Part shown: positions 11,391-23,099 of the stretch, one piece after another | Position numbering within the stretch: the first letter of the stretch is position 1 | Layout: every line of letters starts with the position of its first letter | Origin: Saxidomus purpurata | Taxonomy: Eukaryota > Mollusca > Bivalvia > Venerida > Veneridae | Assembly (NCBI GenBank): GCA_022818135.1 | Contig: JAFMSR010000018.1 | Location: 1,890,268 to 1,954,267 of the forward strand | Direction: 5' to 3' | DNA: 64,000 nt | Program-made: the position numbers and the translations under genes | The notes under the pieces: generated by a model | The model's database searches: none | Told to the model about the DNA's origin: nothing | The model's input: only the letters and a program-made list of their open reading frames with translations

Positions 11391-11517
11391 AAATAAAAAT
11401 GACTTGATATGGCTTTAAAATAATGATTTAATTAACTAAATTAACTGTAAACGCGTAGCACAGTTAATTTAGTTAATTAAATCATTATTTTAAAGCCATA
11501 TCAAGTCATTTTTATTT
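11391..11517. repeat. Perfect 58-bp inverted repeat with 11-nt spacer
   Basis: The arms at 11391-11448 and 11460-11517 are exact reverse complements. The spacer is AAACGCGTAGC. The element lies 203 bp upstream of the cGLR start codon, so it is in that gene's promoter, 5' UTR or first intron. AT-rich flanks (TATATA) suggest a young foldback/MITE insertion. Confidence 0.93.
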
Positions 11518-11569
11518 AATTACTTATATATATTGCCTTTTCCGGCATTTAAAGGGTTTTAAACCTTGG

Positions 11570-11572
<3 letters not shown>

Positions 11573-11618
<46 letters not shown>
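11573..11618. repeat. (TA)n microsatellite
   Basis: An uninterrupted run of TA dinucleotides is visible, preceded by diverged TATATA. Confidence 0.95.
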
Positions 11619-11620
<2 letters not shown>

Positions 11621-11625
11621 TCGTC

Positions 11626-12495
11626 TTTATTGGAATATAAGCATATCACAAGGAAGTGTCGAAAGACGAAAACAATATACTTAAGCAAATATATATTTCT
11701 GAAAAAGAACTCGTTTGATTAATATTTCCTAATCAAGTTTACTTGGTTAGTGTGCACATCTGCTATGAAAAACTTGTCAATAAAACACTGTATGTCCAGA
11801 CATGCCATGATTTATTTTCTATCGGAGTGGGGTTAAATTTTGATTAAGTTAAATGTATGCTAAAACAAGGAGCAATCGTGGTAGTTAAATATTGTTTGAG
11901 TATACTTAAAAAAGTGATAGGTGTCCAAAGTATAAACTGTCTGTAGATATGACACACGAAACTGAAATCTTATGTACGTTCAGAATTAACAGTAGTAAAC
12001 TTTTTTCTCTTTTTCCTGTATGTCTTTTCTCCTATCAATGAAAACTTAAAAAGAATGTGTTGTAAATTTTGACTAACCGATAAGGAAATTCTTTACATTT
12101 CCATCAAAACATAAGAGCAATATTTGATCATTTGTATTACAAATTTTCCTGAAAGAATGTCTCTATCTACCTAAGATTATAAAGGTATTTTTATTGATTT
12201 GTGGAATTTAATATCCCAATTACGTCACATGGTATTGTATATCACTGAACTTTCAACTATTTATTGAAGTATTTATTGAACAATCTCGGGGTTATTATCT
12301 ACCTAACTACATTCATATTTGAGTTCTATTTTAGAGAACTCAACAGGCTTATTATGAACCCATGAGAACATGCTTAGGCGATAATTATCATCGGAGTGTG
12401 TCCTCACATATAAAACAATGAAATAGGAAAAAATATCATGGTAATTGAATGAAAGAAAATCAGGACAGCAACCAATATTTAGTCTCCTTGTCACG
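11626..12495. other. Non-coding AT-rich DNA
   Basis: No gene or clear repeat was recognised between the TA tract and the partial MITE. Confidence 0.4.
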
Positions 12496-12501
12496 TAACT
12501 G

Positions 12502-12622
12502 AAAAGTAATATTTGGAAAGTTATTATTTCGAACTGGTAGTAGGAAGAGTATAGTGTATTAGGTTAAAAGCTGTTATTTCCTCTCTACCCTTTTTACACA
12601 CACCTATTTCAGCTGGATTTTG
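12502..12622 (-). mobile_element. Partial copy of the TTAA-flanked MITE
   Basis: It matches, in inverted orientation, the internal segment of the family seen at 51829-52280: GTTATTATTTCG, then GGTTAAAAGCT, then CACACCTATTTCAGCTGG. Both terminal inverted repeats are missing. Confidence 0.8.
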
Positions 12623-12766
12623 TCTTTAACATATTATAGAATCATTTTGCTCCTGTGGTTTAAAAGTAATTATAATGCATGCTTTTTTATTGTTTAGTAA
12701 TTAGTCGGTAAAAGGACCCACAGCGGGAAATTTTAATCCATATAGACTAATCATTTTGCAGATTTC

Positions 12767-12779
12767 TATGACTTAATCA
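12767..12779. repeat. Target-site duplication, 3' side of the LINE
   Basis: TATGACTTAATCA here is identical to 17342-17354. The pair brackets the retrotransposon. Confidence 0.9.
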
Positions 12780-12987
12780 AGTCAAAGTCAAAATGTTTAT
12801 TGGCATAAACAAATACATGTTTTTCGCCAAACTCTCATTGGCGGTTTGTTTTTAACATTATTATATTGAAAAGTATGAAAATACAACGTATAGTAAACGT
12901 GACTAAATCAATCTTAAGCAAACGTTAGAATACATTATAATATATATACAAAATTTTTTTACATTACTGCTTACAGCAAAAAAGAAA

Positions 12988-15360
12988 TTAACTATTATTA
13001 TTTCTAATCTTCATTGCAAGATGTACGAACTTAGCAAGCTTGACAATTATAGATTTCCTTGAAGAAGACATGAGTTTTCTGAATTTGGTTAAATTGGGCC
13101 AGGTATAATAATATCTACTTAGAAGACTAGATCTTAAAACTCTGTACATTGGGCATACTAACAAAAAATGATACTCTGATTCAACTTGATTCAAATTACA
13201 TCTACTACAAATTCTATCACATCTAGCAACATTTCTATAACGACCTTCTTCTATTTCAAGTTTATGAGATGAACATCTTAATCTTGCAAGGTCTTTTCTG
13301 TGTGCATCATTTGTAATAACATGCAAATAACTTTCTTGAACAAAGTTTGACTTAAACTGTTTGTAATAATCTAATTTCGAAGAAGCCTCCAGTTCTGAAC
13401 ACCACTGCTGTAAATATTGATCATAAATTCTCTGAACAACTGCATTTATATTGGCTACTGTTATTGCTGCATTATTCCACAGAAAAGAAAAACCAAGTTC
13501 ATTTAATAAGTTTCTGACATTATTAGACCAGCTATTTAACAATGTATTGTTACTTCTTTGTATCATCATCAACTTGTACATTAATGAATTAGGCATTTTT
13601 ATTATTTTGAACCAATACTTGATAACTCTTACTTTTCGTAATACATACAAAGGAAATACACCTAATTCACCATACACTGCACTGTTGCATGTTTGTTGCT
13701 TAACACCAAGAACTTGCTTAAGAAACTTCAGATATACACATTCAATGTCAGGTGCTTTATGAAAACCCCAAATCTCAGATCCATAACTTAGTATTGGAAG
13801 TACCATGGAGTTAAAAAGCTTTACCTTGTCTGATACATCTAAACTTACATTATCAAAAAGTGCGTTCAGAGAGTACAGTGCCTTTATCGATTGGGTAGAT
13901 AATGACTTTTGAGCTTGATAGAAACTACCATTCGCTGATAAAGTAACACCAAGATAAGTAAAAGTTTTAACTTGTTTTAAAAACTGATTATTATATTTTA
14001 GTGATATATTTCGCTGTCTGTTACCCTGTCTAAATACCATAACCACTGTTTTATTTGTATTTACTTCAATGCCCCATTTAGAGCAGTAATCATACAATTT
14101 ATTCAACAATACTTGTAAGCCATCTTCAGAATATGAAAAAAGTGCAGTATCATCAGCAAATAATAACATAAATATTTGAAGTTCATCTATAGTAAAAGCA
14201 TCAATGTTATCAGCTGCTAAGTATTCTTGCATGTCATTTATGAAGATTATAAATAAAAAGGGAGATAATGGTTCACCCTGTTTCACGCCCATGTAACTAT
14301 CGAAAAAATCAGTCAATGAATTATTTACCTTTACACATGACTTAACACTTTCATACATGCTTCTAAGTGTTTTTAGCATTTTACATGACACACCACTATT
14401 AGCTAATTTAAACCAAATACCATTTCTATAAGTTAAATCAAAAGCCTTACGAAAATCAACGAATGTGGTGAACAAACTTCTTTTTTCGCTTTTTATAACC
14501 TTGTCAATAATAGAATTAAGCACAAAAATACAATCAACAGTGCTTTTTCCTTTTCTAAATCCATATTGATTATCGTTCAATTGATCATTTTCTTCGGACC
14601 ATTTACGTAGCCTGTTGTCAAGGATTATCGAGAATATTTTTGAGAAAATACTTGTGAGCGAAATTCCTCTGTAATTGTTGACGTCACTAGGATCGCCCTT
14701 CTTTGGAACTGGAACTATTACAGCTTTGGTCCAAGAATGAGGATACACACCATTTGTAAAAATATGATTAAAAAGCTTGCATAATGTAGGGGATATCAAG
14801 TTATTGCATTCTATAAAAATTTCAGGTATAAGTAAATCATACCCTCCACTCTTGTTTCTGTTTAGTGAGGAAATAGCTTTTGACACATCAGCAATAGTAA
14901 TTTCTGAATCTAACATGTCAACGTGATTCAGCTCCATGTCATCTCTATGTAAAAACTGTTCAACATCATCATTTGCAAAAATATCTTCATCACTGAATAA
15001 ATGTTTAAAATGGTCATAAAACTCATCTTTAGACACTTTAGAACTAGAATTTTTCTTTTTAAATTTTCGTATTTCGCGCCAAAATAATTTGGGAGAATTT
15101 TTCGACATATTATGCATTTTGTTTTTTTGAGAAATGTGAAATTTGGTCTTCGCTCGCCTTTTTGCCAGTCTATACAGACGTCTATTCGTTACTAAATTAC
15201 ATCTATTCAAAATTGATCTGTTATTTGTGTATACTCTGTTTGCAGCAACAAAACTTTTTCTCGCTTGTTCGCAGTTATGGTCAAACCATTCACTCTTATA
15301 CTTTCTCCTGTATTTATAAGATCTGATAGTTTTACTAATACCAAATGTATCATATGCCTT
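12988..15360 (-). pseudogene. LINE ORF2 reverse transcriptase and C-terminal Zn knuckle
   Basis: This long open frame (about 790 codons) encodes the RT. Visible motifs, in order, are NRNKSGGYDLL, VIVPVPKKGDPSDVNNYRGI, QYGFRKGKSTVD, TTFVDFRKAFD, GVKQGEPLSPFLF and the catalytic LLFADDTALF. Near the C-terminus a CDRICSRC...ESEYHFLLVCPMY Zn-binding block is typical of ORF2 proteins. The reading frame itself is intact here. It is cut off from the endonuclease by the duplication and frameshift upstream, so the element should be dead as an autonomous unit. Confidence 0.93.
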
Positions 15361-15677
15361 AAACGGATTCACTGCATAAATTTTCGTATTTCGCGCCAAA
15401 ATAATTTGGGAGAATTTTTCGACATATTATGCATTTTGTTTTTTTGAGAAATGTGAAATTTGGTCTTCGCTCGCCTTTTTGCCAGTCTATATAGACGTCT
15501 ATTCGTTACTAAATTACATCTATTCAAAATTGATCTGTTATTTGTGTATACTCTGTTTGCAGCAACAAAACTTTTTCTCGCTTGTTCGCAGTTATGGTCA
15601 AACCATTCACCCTTATACTTTCTCCTGTATTTATAAGATCTGATAGTTTTACTAATACCAAATGTATCATATGCCTT
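15061..15677 (-). repeat. Internal ~300-bp tandem duplication in the LINE with 17-nt filler
   Basis: Positions 15061-15360 and 15378-15677 are near-identical (two differences noted) at an offset of 317 bp. The junction carries TAAACGGATTCACTGCA (15360-15376), which also occurs at 15821-15837 in the endonuclease region. The 317-bp offset shifts the frame, and the upstream copy ends at a stop inside the filler. Confidence 0.92.
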
Positions 15678-15702
15678 ATTATACAATATATCAGATATAC
15701 AA

Positions 15703-16695
15703 TCAACTTAAGCTATTTGCTATAACATCGTTTACAATAGAATCAATATTTGGCAATTCAGAAGTAATTTTCTCTCTAAATATATCATTCAAATTATCAT
15801 CCCATTTTAATTTTTTTACATAAACGGATTCACTGCAATTTTCACGCTTTCTACAATAACAATTCAAGTCAATATGTATCGGTGCATGTGGAGAGAAAGT
15901 GAATAAATCATGTACTACAAAGTCACTTATAATGGGAAATAATCGATACGACATTAACGCATAGTCGATAACGCTATTACCTGTACTTGACATAAATGTG
16001 AAATTACCAATACCGTAATCTTGACCAAACCTTCCGTTAACAATTTTCAGATCAGAACACAAACATAAATCGAGTAATTTTAATCCCGATGAATTGACAA
16101 TTTTATCTAGAGAACTTCTCACAGGTAGCTTATCTAAATTAAAGTTACATGTACAATCTTCACTGTCAACCGAATGTATATAACGCTCAAAAACGTCTGC
16201 AGACTCTAAGATATCGCACTTTTCACCGCATCTCGAGTTCAAGTCTCCCATGATTCCAACAGAGCCCAAACAAGAATATTTTCTTACGTTGGCTTCAAGT
16301 AGTTCGAAAAACCCTATTTCGTGCGTGTGAAAATATACGGAGTTGCTTGGAGGGATATACAGAAAGCATAAATAGATATCGTCTTCATTTCCAAAAAAAG
16401 TTTTCAGTAGTTTAATCCATATTACACCGCTCTTATCGATGTCTACAATTTGAACACCTTCTTTCAAAGAGTCATTAAATAACAAACAAACACCCCCGTG
16501 TCCTCTTTTACTTGTACCATTTAAAGATTCAGGTCTAGGAATAGAAACTGATTCATAACCTTCAAGTTTAAAGCCTTCAGTGGTCCGCTGCCACGTTTCA
16601 GACAGAAAAATGAAGTCAAATTCGTAAACAAAATTTAAAAAATCTTCATCATCTAAACATGTTAGTCCTTCAATGTTCCACGATAATACACTCAA
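15703..16695 (-). pseudogene. LINE ORF2 APE-like endonuclease domain
   Basis: About 330 residues of the exonuclease-endonuclease-phosphatase fold are encoded. Motifs: SVLSWNIEGL at the start, FIFLSETWQ, GGVCLLFN, the catalytic GDLNSR, GNSVIDYALMS, and FSPHAPIHIDL at the end. The frame ends in TGA at 15703-15705, and the RT continues in another frame, so ORF2 is broken. No ATG is found in frame near its start. The frame is the same as ORF1, separated by a single TAG. Confidence 0.92.
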
Positions 16696-16716
16696 TTCAT
16701 ACCTTTCATACTTATC

Positions 16717-17310
16717 CTAACTAGAGTTAAGGGGGGTATTTTGTGAAAAGTTGTGGGATGTGTTTTGCTGGTCATTCTGCGATGGTTTGTACAATTTGTT
16801 ATTAATAAAGAGTTTATCACGTACAAGGACAGCAGTTTTGTTCTGGTTCCTGGCGTCAATCATAATCGGGATCAAGTCGCGTCTGCGCTGCTGTACTTCC
16901 TGTGGGTATTGTTCACCTACGTTGAAACCGGTTCCTTTCAAGTTTGCACCCTTTAATGCATTCTTAACTAACATTTTGGATTTAGTATCCTTAAATTTTA
17001 CCACAATAGGTCTAGTTTTACCAGGCATCGGTTTTCCAATTCTGTGCGCCCGATCAATGAACACTGAATTTTTAGCATTGGCAATTTTAAGCATAGTGGA
17101 GCAAAAGTAATGCACTTTTTCTTCACAATCATCATTATCGAAGATTGGTTCCTTTTGACACACATCAGAGTAAAGTACATTATGGGCACCCTGTAAAGTT
17201 TCACTCATGGACGGATTTTCGGAAGGCTGACTATCACTAGAACTGTTAGTATTGCTCTGGGGCCACTGACCTTGAGCTCCTGTAGTATGATCATGTGGTG
17301 TCTGTGACAA
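16717..17310 (-). pseudogene. LINE ORF1-like protein (RRM/CTD part), 5'-truncated
   Basis: The frame is open from the element's 5' boundary to TAG at 16717-16719. It encodes an L1-ORF1-like (Transposase_22-type) region: KVHYFCSTMLKI, VFIDRAHRIGKP, RPIVVKFKDTKSKM, QRRRDLIPIMIDARNQNKTA and VRDKLFINNKLY. Family ORF1 proteins bind the element RNA. The usual coiled coil and an initiating ATG are absent, which points to 5' truncation during insertion. The family call is by motif resemblance. Confidence 0.8.
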
Positions 17311-17341
17311 GATACCAAGAGATGGACCCTCAGAGAGACTT

Positions 17342-17354
17342 TATGACTTAATCA
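17342..17354. repeat. Target-site duplication, 5' side of the LINE
   Basis: TATGACTTAATCA is identical to 12767-12779. Confidence 0.9.
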
Positions 17355-17981
17355 GACATGTCATCTAATACGGATAGTGTATGCTTGGTAGCATTTACAT
17401 CACATGTTGCAGTCACCTGATCGGGACTTGCTAGCAGCATGATAACATCCTGTTTTCTTTCTAGTATTTGTTTGTATATAGATAGCTGTTTAATTAAGGT
17501 AATCAAGACTATGACAAAAAGCTGTCCTTTAGCGACAGTAGAAACTATATTTATTTACAGTATTTGAACAAGAAGTCGCCGTGTTTATCCTGAAACCTGA
17601 ATTCAGAATTAAATATATAAATTTCGAAATATTGACATAGTTTGAAATTCATGTATAGGCAAGGTTCAGTTCAATTTTTAAACGCATGCGTTTCTGAAAT
17701 CGGTCAAGACCTTGAATGTGCATCAAATGAATGCAACAGCAAAACGACAATAAGCCATTCAGTCGTTTTTCTGTTGTAGTATTTCTAACAGGAAAATACT
17801 CCACGGTTAAGTAAAGTTTTTGAAGCCGGTTTCAAACTGTATTTCCCTGTTACAATTCCAGATTTAAACGAAAATTCGATTTGATGTTAGTAATGGACCA
17901 TTAAAAGTAACCTGGCACAGATATTCACATATTTATGCTTTGTCATGAGCGCATGCGTCCTCCGCCTCGGAAACACCCACT

Positions 17982-18378
17982 TTAAAGTGGAATTATGCAC
18001 ATTTTTTCAAGAAAAAAAAACCCAGCTTAAATAGTGGTGTAAAAAGGGTAAAGGAAATAATAGCTTTCCAAATATTACTTTTCCTATTTTGACTGGGAGA
18101 GTCAATTTAAAATAGAACAACTGCATGCAGGATTTGCTTCCCTTCCACTGCCGAAATATCTACCAACAACTACAACAACACAAGGGAGATCACTGCGAAG
18201 AAAGGAACTATTATTTTATTTGTCCAATTTTTTTATTTCTAAAGCACCAACTTTAAATACTAATGCGGCATTATCATTAGTTTAACACATTTAAATGCAC
18301 AGCAACCAAATATTGCTTTTATAAAACTGTCACCAAAAATACACTATGTGCAGTAAGATGAGCATAATGCCACTTTAA
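17982..18378 (+). mobile_element. TTAA-flanked MITE, copy A (internally deleted)
   Basis: Terminal inverted repeats AGTGGAATTATGC and GCATAATGCCACT are flanked on both sides by TTAA. Compared with the 452-bp copies, about 55 bp around the GCTTTTAACCC segment are missing. TTAA flanks suggest a piggyBac-like mover; no transposase is encoded. Confidence 0.88.
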
Positions 18379-18433
18379 GGGTCAAATGACATTTCCGTTT
18401 CATATATACTAAACCCCTTGAAGGATTTTCATG

Positions 18434-18505
18434 ACATTCCCTCGCCGTGGTTAGCACGTTGGATTTCCAATCGCAGGGTGGCAAGTTCGAACCCACTAGG
18501 AACAT
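18434..18505 (+). repeat. tRNA-like (SINE head) fragment
   Basis: A box-like GTGGTTAGCACGTTGG and B box-like GTTCGAACCCAC are about 35 nt apart. The fragment is followed by an (ATT)n tract. It is probably tRNA-derived SINE rather than a working tRNA. Confidence 0.55.
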
Positions 18506-18529
18506 GAGGAAAATTGTCGGAAACATTTA

Positions 18530-18541
18530 TTATGATTATTA

Positions 18542-18585
<44 letters not shown>

Positions 18586-18602
18586 AATAATATTATTATT
18601 AT
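18530..18602. repeat. (ATT)n microsatellite
   Basis: A run of ATT with minor interruptions. Confidence 0.95.
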
Positions 18603-19101
18603 GTTCAGCTCAAGACATATCTTTGAACGTAAGTAAATTTTAAGCAATGACATCCTGAAGTATTATATCGGAGAAAGAAATAACGAAGTTTAATTATTTA
18701 AATATTTGACCTTTGAACTTTTTAAAAATCATATTTGATATAACTGCTACACGGTACGGACTGACACAAGATAATAAATACGTTAGGCTTGATATATGGG
18801 TATTATATTGAAATCATATATTACGAAAAAATTTGTAAACCTTTAACTGATAAAGTCATTATTTGGTATGATCATTGTTTGGTATGAAAAAAGGTCTTTT
18901 AAAACTGTTCGTGCATGTTAATTCTTTACAATAGCCGCGTAATCAGACGTCCATTTATTATTGGTGGAAAAATACACTGTTGATATACATGTAGTTTTAG
19001 AATTAAGATTTTGACCTATATTTGTTTTGTTTTTTTTTCATTAAGATTCATATTCATATATGTGTCCAGAGGAAGATGTGATCGTAATCTATTAATTAAA
19101 T

Positions 19102-22100
19102 ATGGGAATTAAATTTTCAAATGGCTTAACTCTATTTCTAGCGATATTTTTCGGTTTAAATACGGGTAAGTACATGTAAACAAGGAAAACTTAATTCGAT
19201 TTTTTAAAGCGTCTAAAATGCACGCGAAAATGTTCTTTTCGTCATAGAATTTATTGTTTCATATACAATGAAGTCGTCAATGAAATTTCTCCACTATATA
19301 GCGTGAAATATTGCTGTTGATTTGCCGAATTTTGTATTAGACAGGCCTCTATATTAAAATGATTTACCTTTCAAAAATAAATTGTTACATGTAATGTTTT
19401 CATTTGATTTACATTTTGTAATTCTTTCGAAATAAAAAAACCCGACACCATGACAGATTGACCTATGAATTCATAATTATTAATCTTTGTTTAATTTTAT
19501 AAAAGATTTCATACTTATCTCACTTTGATATGTTTTCTTCAGTCTTTGTTTGTATTTTTTTCAGTTTCTTTGTTTGCTTTTTTTTCTTTTCTTTTGTTTA
19601 TTTCGTTCATGCATATTTATCCACTATTAATACAAAACACGTTTTGGGAGGGTTTTTGGAGGGCAATGCTCGGTAGGTACAAAAAAATCATGTTGTGTTG
19701 TGTTGTGTTCTGCTTCGTGACTATAATTCCTGTCTTGTGTTGTTTCAGTATGTCCTGTCAATGGCGGAGAAACGTGTACAAGCTTTGAAGATGGCCGCTA
19801 TGTACAGGAGTATTGCGACTACGGATGTTGTGGATCCGGACACAGTGAATACTGTTGCTCGTTAGTATCTTCTTATTTATCATGATCCTGCAAACATTTC
19901 TAAAATGGGCTTGTCCATCTTTCATTTGGACAATACCAATTATTATTTAAAGGGGTGCTGAACGAAAATTTGCTTACACAATAGCGACCAGTTGAGATAA
20001 CGATCGGAAGTTGCGCTAATATGCAAGTTGATCATGATCGGCATATTTCGTTAAAGGCATTTTTGCCATCTGCAATGTAAGTTTAAAAGGGCTGTGTTTA
20101 AAATTCCATAGGTACATTTTAGTCAAAGAACCTCTGGCTCAAACAAATGATTTTTTTATGTTATCTTAATACTTTCTTAGACCTTTTTCGCTACACTATC
20201 ATAAGCAACCGGACCTTAACTTTCAATAATAATTTTTACCGTGTGTATCGTTAGATAACAATAAAGAAGCCTCATTTAACGTGGTATATGATAAACAGAC
20301 ACCATTAGCTACAAAGGTATTGTATGACAAACAGTGTATCCAGTAACTAGTACTTATCTTTTCCCAGAAGCAGGAAGCTTCTCTTTAAATATATTCCTGA
20401 CACAACCATTTTTAATGCTGAACGCTAAGAATGGAAGCTGTCAGTATCATTTTTCACGTCTTTGGTGAAACGCAGCCAGGGATCGAACCAACGACCCCCG
20501 CACACGAAGCGGACGCTCTAACTATCACTAGGCTATCGAGGCGTTACAACTAATTCAGAATGTTTTTATTAATATTGCAGGATATCCACGAGTGTTTTAG
20601 TGGTTGCTTGTATTGTTAGCGGACTGGTGCTAATAGCCCTCATTACGGCCATCATAATATGCTGCTACAAGAATTACAAAGACAAGCAGACGTCCAGGGT
20701 ACGCCGATTGCGACAGCAGGAGGATATGAATGGTATGTACAAAGATTATAATATATTTCACGATACATGCCTCAACGTATAGGTCCCTACTTTATCCTAT
20801 TTCTCGGGCTTTAACGCCGGTTTATTATATAATAAACAGTATTTCAGTTATATTATTTTACAAGCGAACAGTTTTCCTACCCATCTTTCCCAGGTAGGAC
20901 CTGTAGTAGAAACACTACCTTCCCTACGAAACTGCCAACTTTACTCTCACAACTCAGTCAGGGAAATTGTATGAGGCCCCTACTTGGTAGCAACTTGTAC
21001 CAACAAATTCTTAAATAAATTTAGGCTTTATTGAACTATGTCCGCTGAAGAAAACCATTTTTCTGTTGACAGTATCTAAAATTACCGCAGTCACTTTTAA
21101 TATAACCACGTACCTATGTTTATATAGGTTCCTGTATCATCTGTTTCTTTCCGGTTTTGCAAAGGAGCGGGGGAAATTATTGGTTGGCCGGTCACTTTCA
21201 CATTTATAATTAAGATATATATAGATCTTTTTCGGAACAAAGTAGCGTTAGAGTGGTTTAATACTTAAAAAACCCGGTTTATTCAAAGCAAGAATCATTT
21301 TTGATTCAGTTCTATAATTTCTTTTATCAACATTTTTTTAGAATTCTCATGGACATTTCGGGATTGTCTCAGTAAAGTGTGACAGGTTCAAATATGACAT
21401 CTTGTAAAAATTTGGGCAACATTTAATATTTTTGTTTGACAGGCGTATAAAAGCATCATTTGATTATGCATACTATATATATATATAATTATATAGGTGA
21501 AAAACGCTTGCATATAAAAACTATTCCGTAGAGTTAACCGTAAGGTCGATAAAAATAAGATCATAGTTATTTAAATATTCTTATGTTAAAACCAAGCCGG
21601 AATAAGCACAATTGCAGACTCCGAGCTGTCATGATACTACTCTAAATATGTCTCGTATTTATATGAATTTTGCAAGAAATGTCAAATAAGCGTTTGAAAC
21701 CATTGCTTTTCATTGTAACTTTTTTCAGCTCCAAGAGTTCCAGGGGTGGAACCTCCGAAACCCCCGTCGTACGTCTCTGCACCACCGGCTTACAGTGAAC
21801 AAATGCCCGAATCCCACTTTCGGCCCGCATCAGTAACCGGTAACATTCCGTACAATCAGAGATTCAGGGGAACGACACCCGGGCCAAGGGGTCCAAGGCA
21901 AAGTAATGTCAGTTTTACTAACGCATCTGGTAGACATCCAAATAATCATTCTTTCCGAACAGCACAAATTCCCGGTGCTGTTGAAGTAGAGGCACCGCCC
22001 CCCTACACCGAATACGCCCGTGGACAAACCCCTGCTAATAGACGTCGGAGATTTATACGGACGCCAGTTCCAGAGAGTACTGCGGAAGTTAATGAACAAA

Positions 22101-22531
22101 ATATTGAAAATAATCACCACGAAGACAATACGGATATTTTCTCTGAAGTTACGCAAGTGTCTGAAACATCAACACGTGCTCAGCAGTCACGTACACAGAC
22201 AACGAATACTAGAATACAGCCTTCTCGAGCAGAAACAACACGTGCAGTAAATTCAAGAGAAACAGAATCACGAGCTGTCACGACACGTGTCCAGGAATCC
22301 CGTGCAGAAAATTTACGAGAAACTGAATCACGTGCAGAAACTGTTGCACGTGTTTTACGTCCAACGAGAATCTCGCGCATTCCAACACGAGTACAGGGGG
22401 CGCAGTCTAGACAATTAAGTGACGTGACATCACGTGCATCATCAATAATTAGCACTCCCGTTATCTCTTCTTCGGTAACACGAAACCCGGATGCTGTCAC
22501 AGGGAATATTGAAGATTTAGGTGTGATATAG
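19102..22531 (+). CDS. Shisa/CYYR1-like single-pass membrane protein with PPxY motifs (gene A)
   Basis: Four exons join in phase: 19102-19165, 19749-19860, 20581-20732 and 21729-22531, giving 376 residues. Residues 1-21 form a signal peptide (LTLFLAIFFGLNT). Residues 23-58 are a Cys-rich ectodomain with spacing C-x7-C-x12-C-x3-CC-x7-CC (YCDYGCCGSGHSEYCC). The transmembrane segment is residues 64-86, then a basic stop-transfer stretch. The cytoplasmic tail has PPSY (121-124), PPAY (128-131) and PPPY (199-202), which are ligands for WW domains such as those of Nedd4-family ubiquitin ligases. The rest is an Arg/Thr/Glu/Ser-rich, repetitive, probably disordered tail with several ESRA-type repeats. 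This layout matches Shisa, CYYR1 and WBP1/VOPP1-type adaptors. Exact orthology is not claimed. A paralogue lies at 24703-26973. Confidence 0.83.
20471..20543 (-). repeat. tRNA-derived SINE-like sequence in gene A intron 2
   Basis: On the - strand it shows A box TAGCCTAGTGATAG and B box GGTTCGATCCC with tRNA-like spacing. It sits just upstream of the membrane-exon acceptor, opposite in direction to the gene. Confidence 0.7.
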
Positions 22532-23095
22532 AACATAACAGAATTAGATACGTGATCTTTTTCACGAGGAAATTGTTCAGAATCGTTCGCAGGGGCATTT
22601 TTGAAATAGGTCCGTTGAGTGACTTAACATGTCCTGTGTATACAGGGTTCTCATAGTAAATATACGTGAATATGCAAATAATTGATTATAAGACACACTT
22701 CTGTGTCCAGATTCGCTCTACAGAATCCAAACGTCAGTGGCTTCTACAGTCTTATTAAGAATGGGTCATATAATTAATTTATCTCCTCTTGGACATACAT
22801 TTAAGACAACGCACATGCTTGCGTGAACTTGTTTTTCATATTTATGTTTGAATATCTAATATTTCTTACACACTTAAACTTGTTGCTGGACAACATATAT
22901 AATCGCTGGCGATGAAATTGTAATCATGGTATCTAATTAATTAAAATGTTTATTGTTTTCGTTTTTGTTTGGTGGAGGTTCTATACCTTTGTTATAGTTA
23001 TGCAAATAAATGAAACTATTTGAAGTTTAGAAATTACTCATTCCGATTGCATCTGTATATTGCTATTATGTTATAGTAACTGCTAATGCTAGTGT
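22532..23095 (+). other. Gene A 3' UTR and flank
   Basis: No ORF is supported. An AAATAAATG context near 23004 offers a possible polyadenylation signal. Confidence 0.4.
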
Positions 23096-23099
23096 ATAT

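Larger units (their letters stand above)
12780..17341 (-). mobile_element. Non-LTR retrotransposon (APE-type LINE), 5'-truncated, broken
   Basis: A 4.56-kb element on the - strand is bounded by a perfect 13-bp target-site duplication. In sense order it has an ORF1-like part, an APE endonuclease, a reverse transcriptase and a C-terminal Zn knuckle. Its 3' end, near 12780-12800, is a short TTTGAC repeat tail after TTTATGCCAATAAAC. No LTRs or poly(A) tail are present. It probably lacks its true 5' end, because ORF1 begins without ATG and without its usual N-terminal coiled coil. It is disabled by a frameshift between endonuclease and RT and by a ~300-bp internal tandem duplication. The clade is not certain: the tail suits CR1/L2-like elements, while ORF1 looks L1-ORF1-like. 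Confidence 0.93.
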
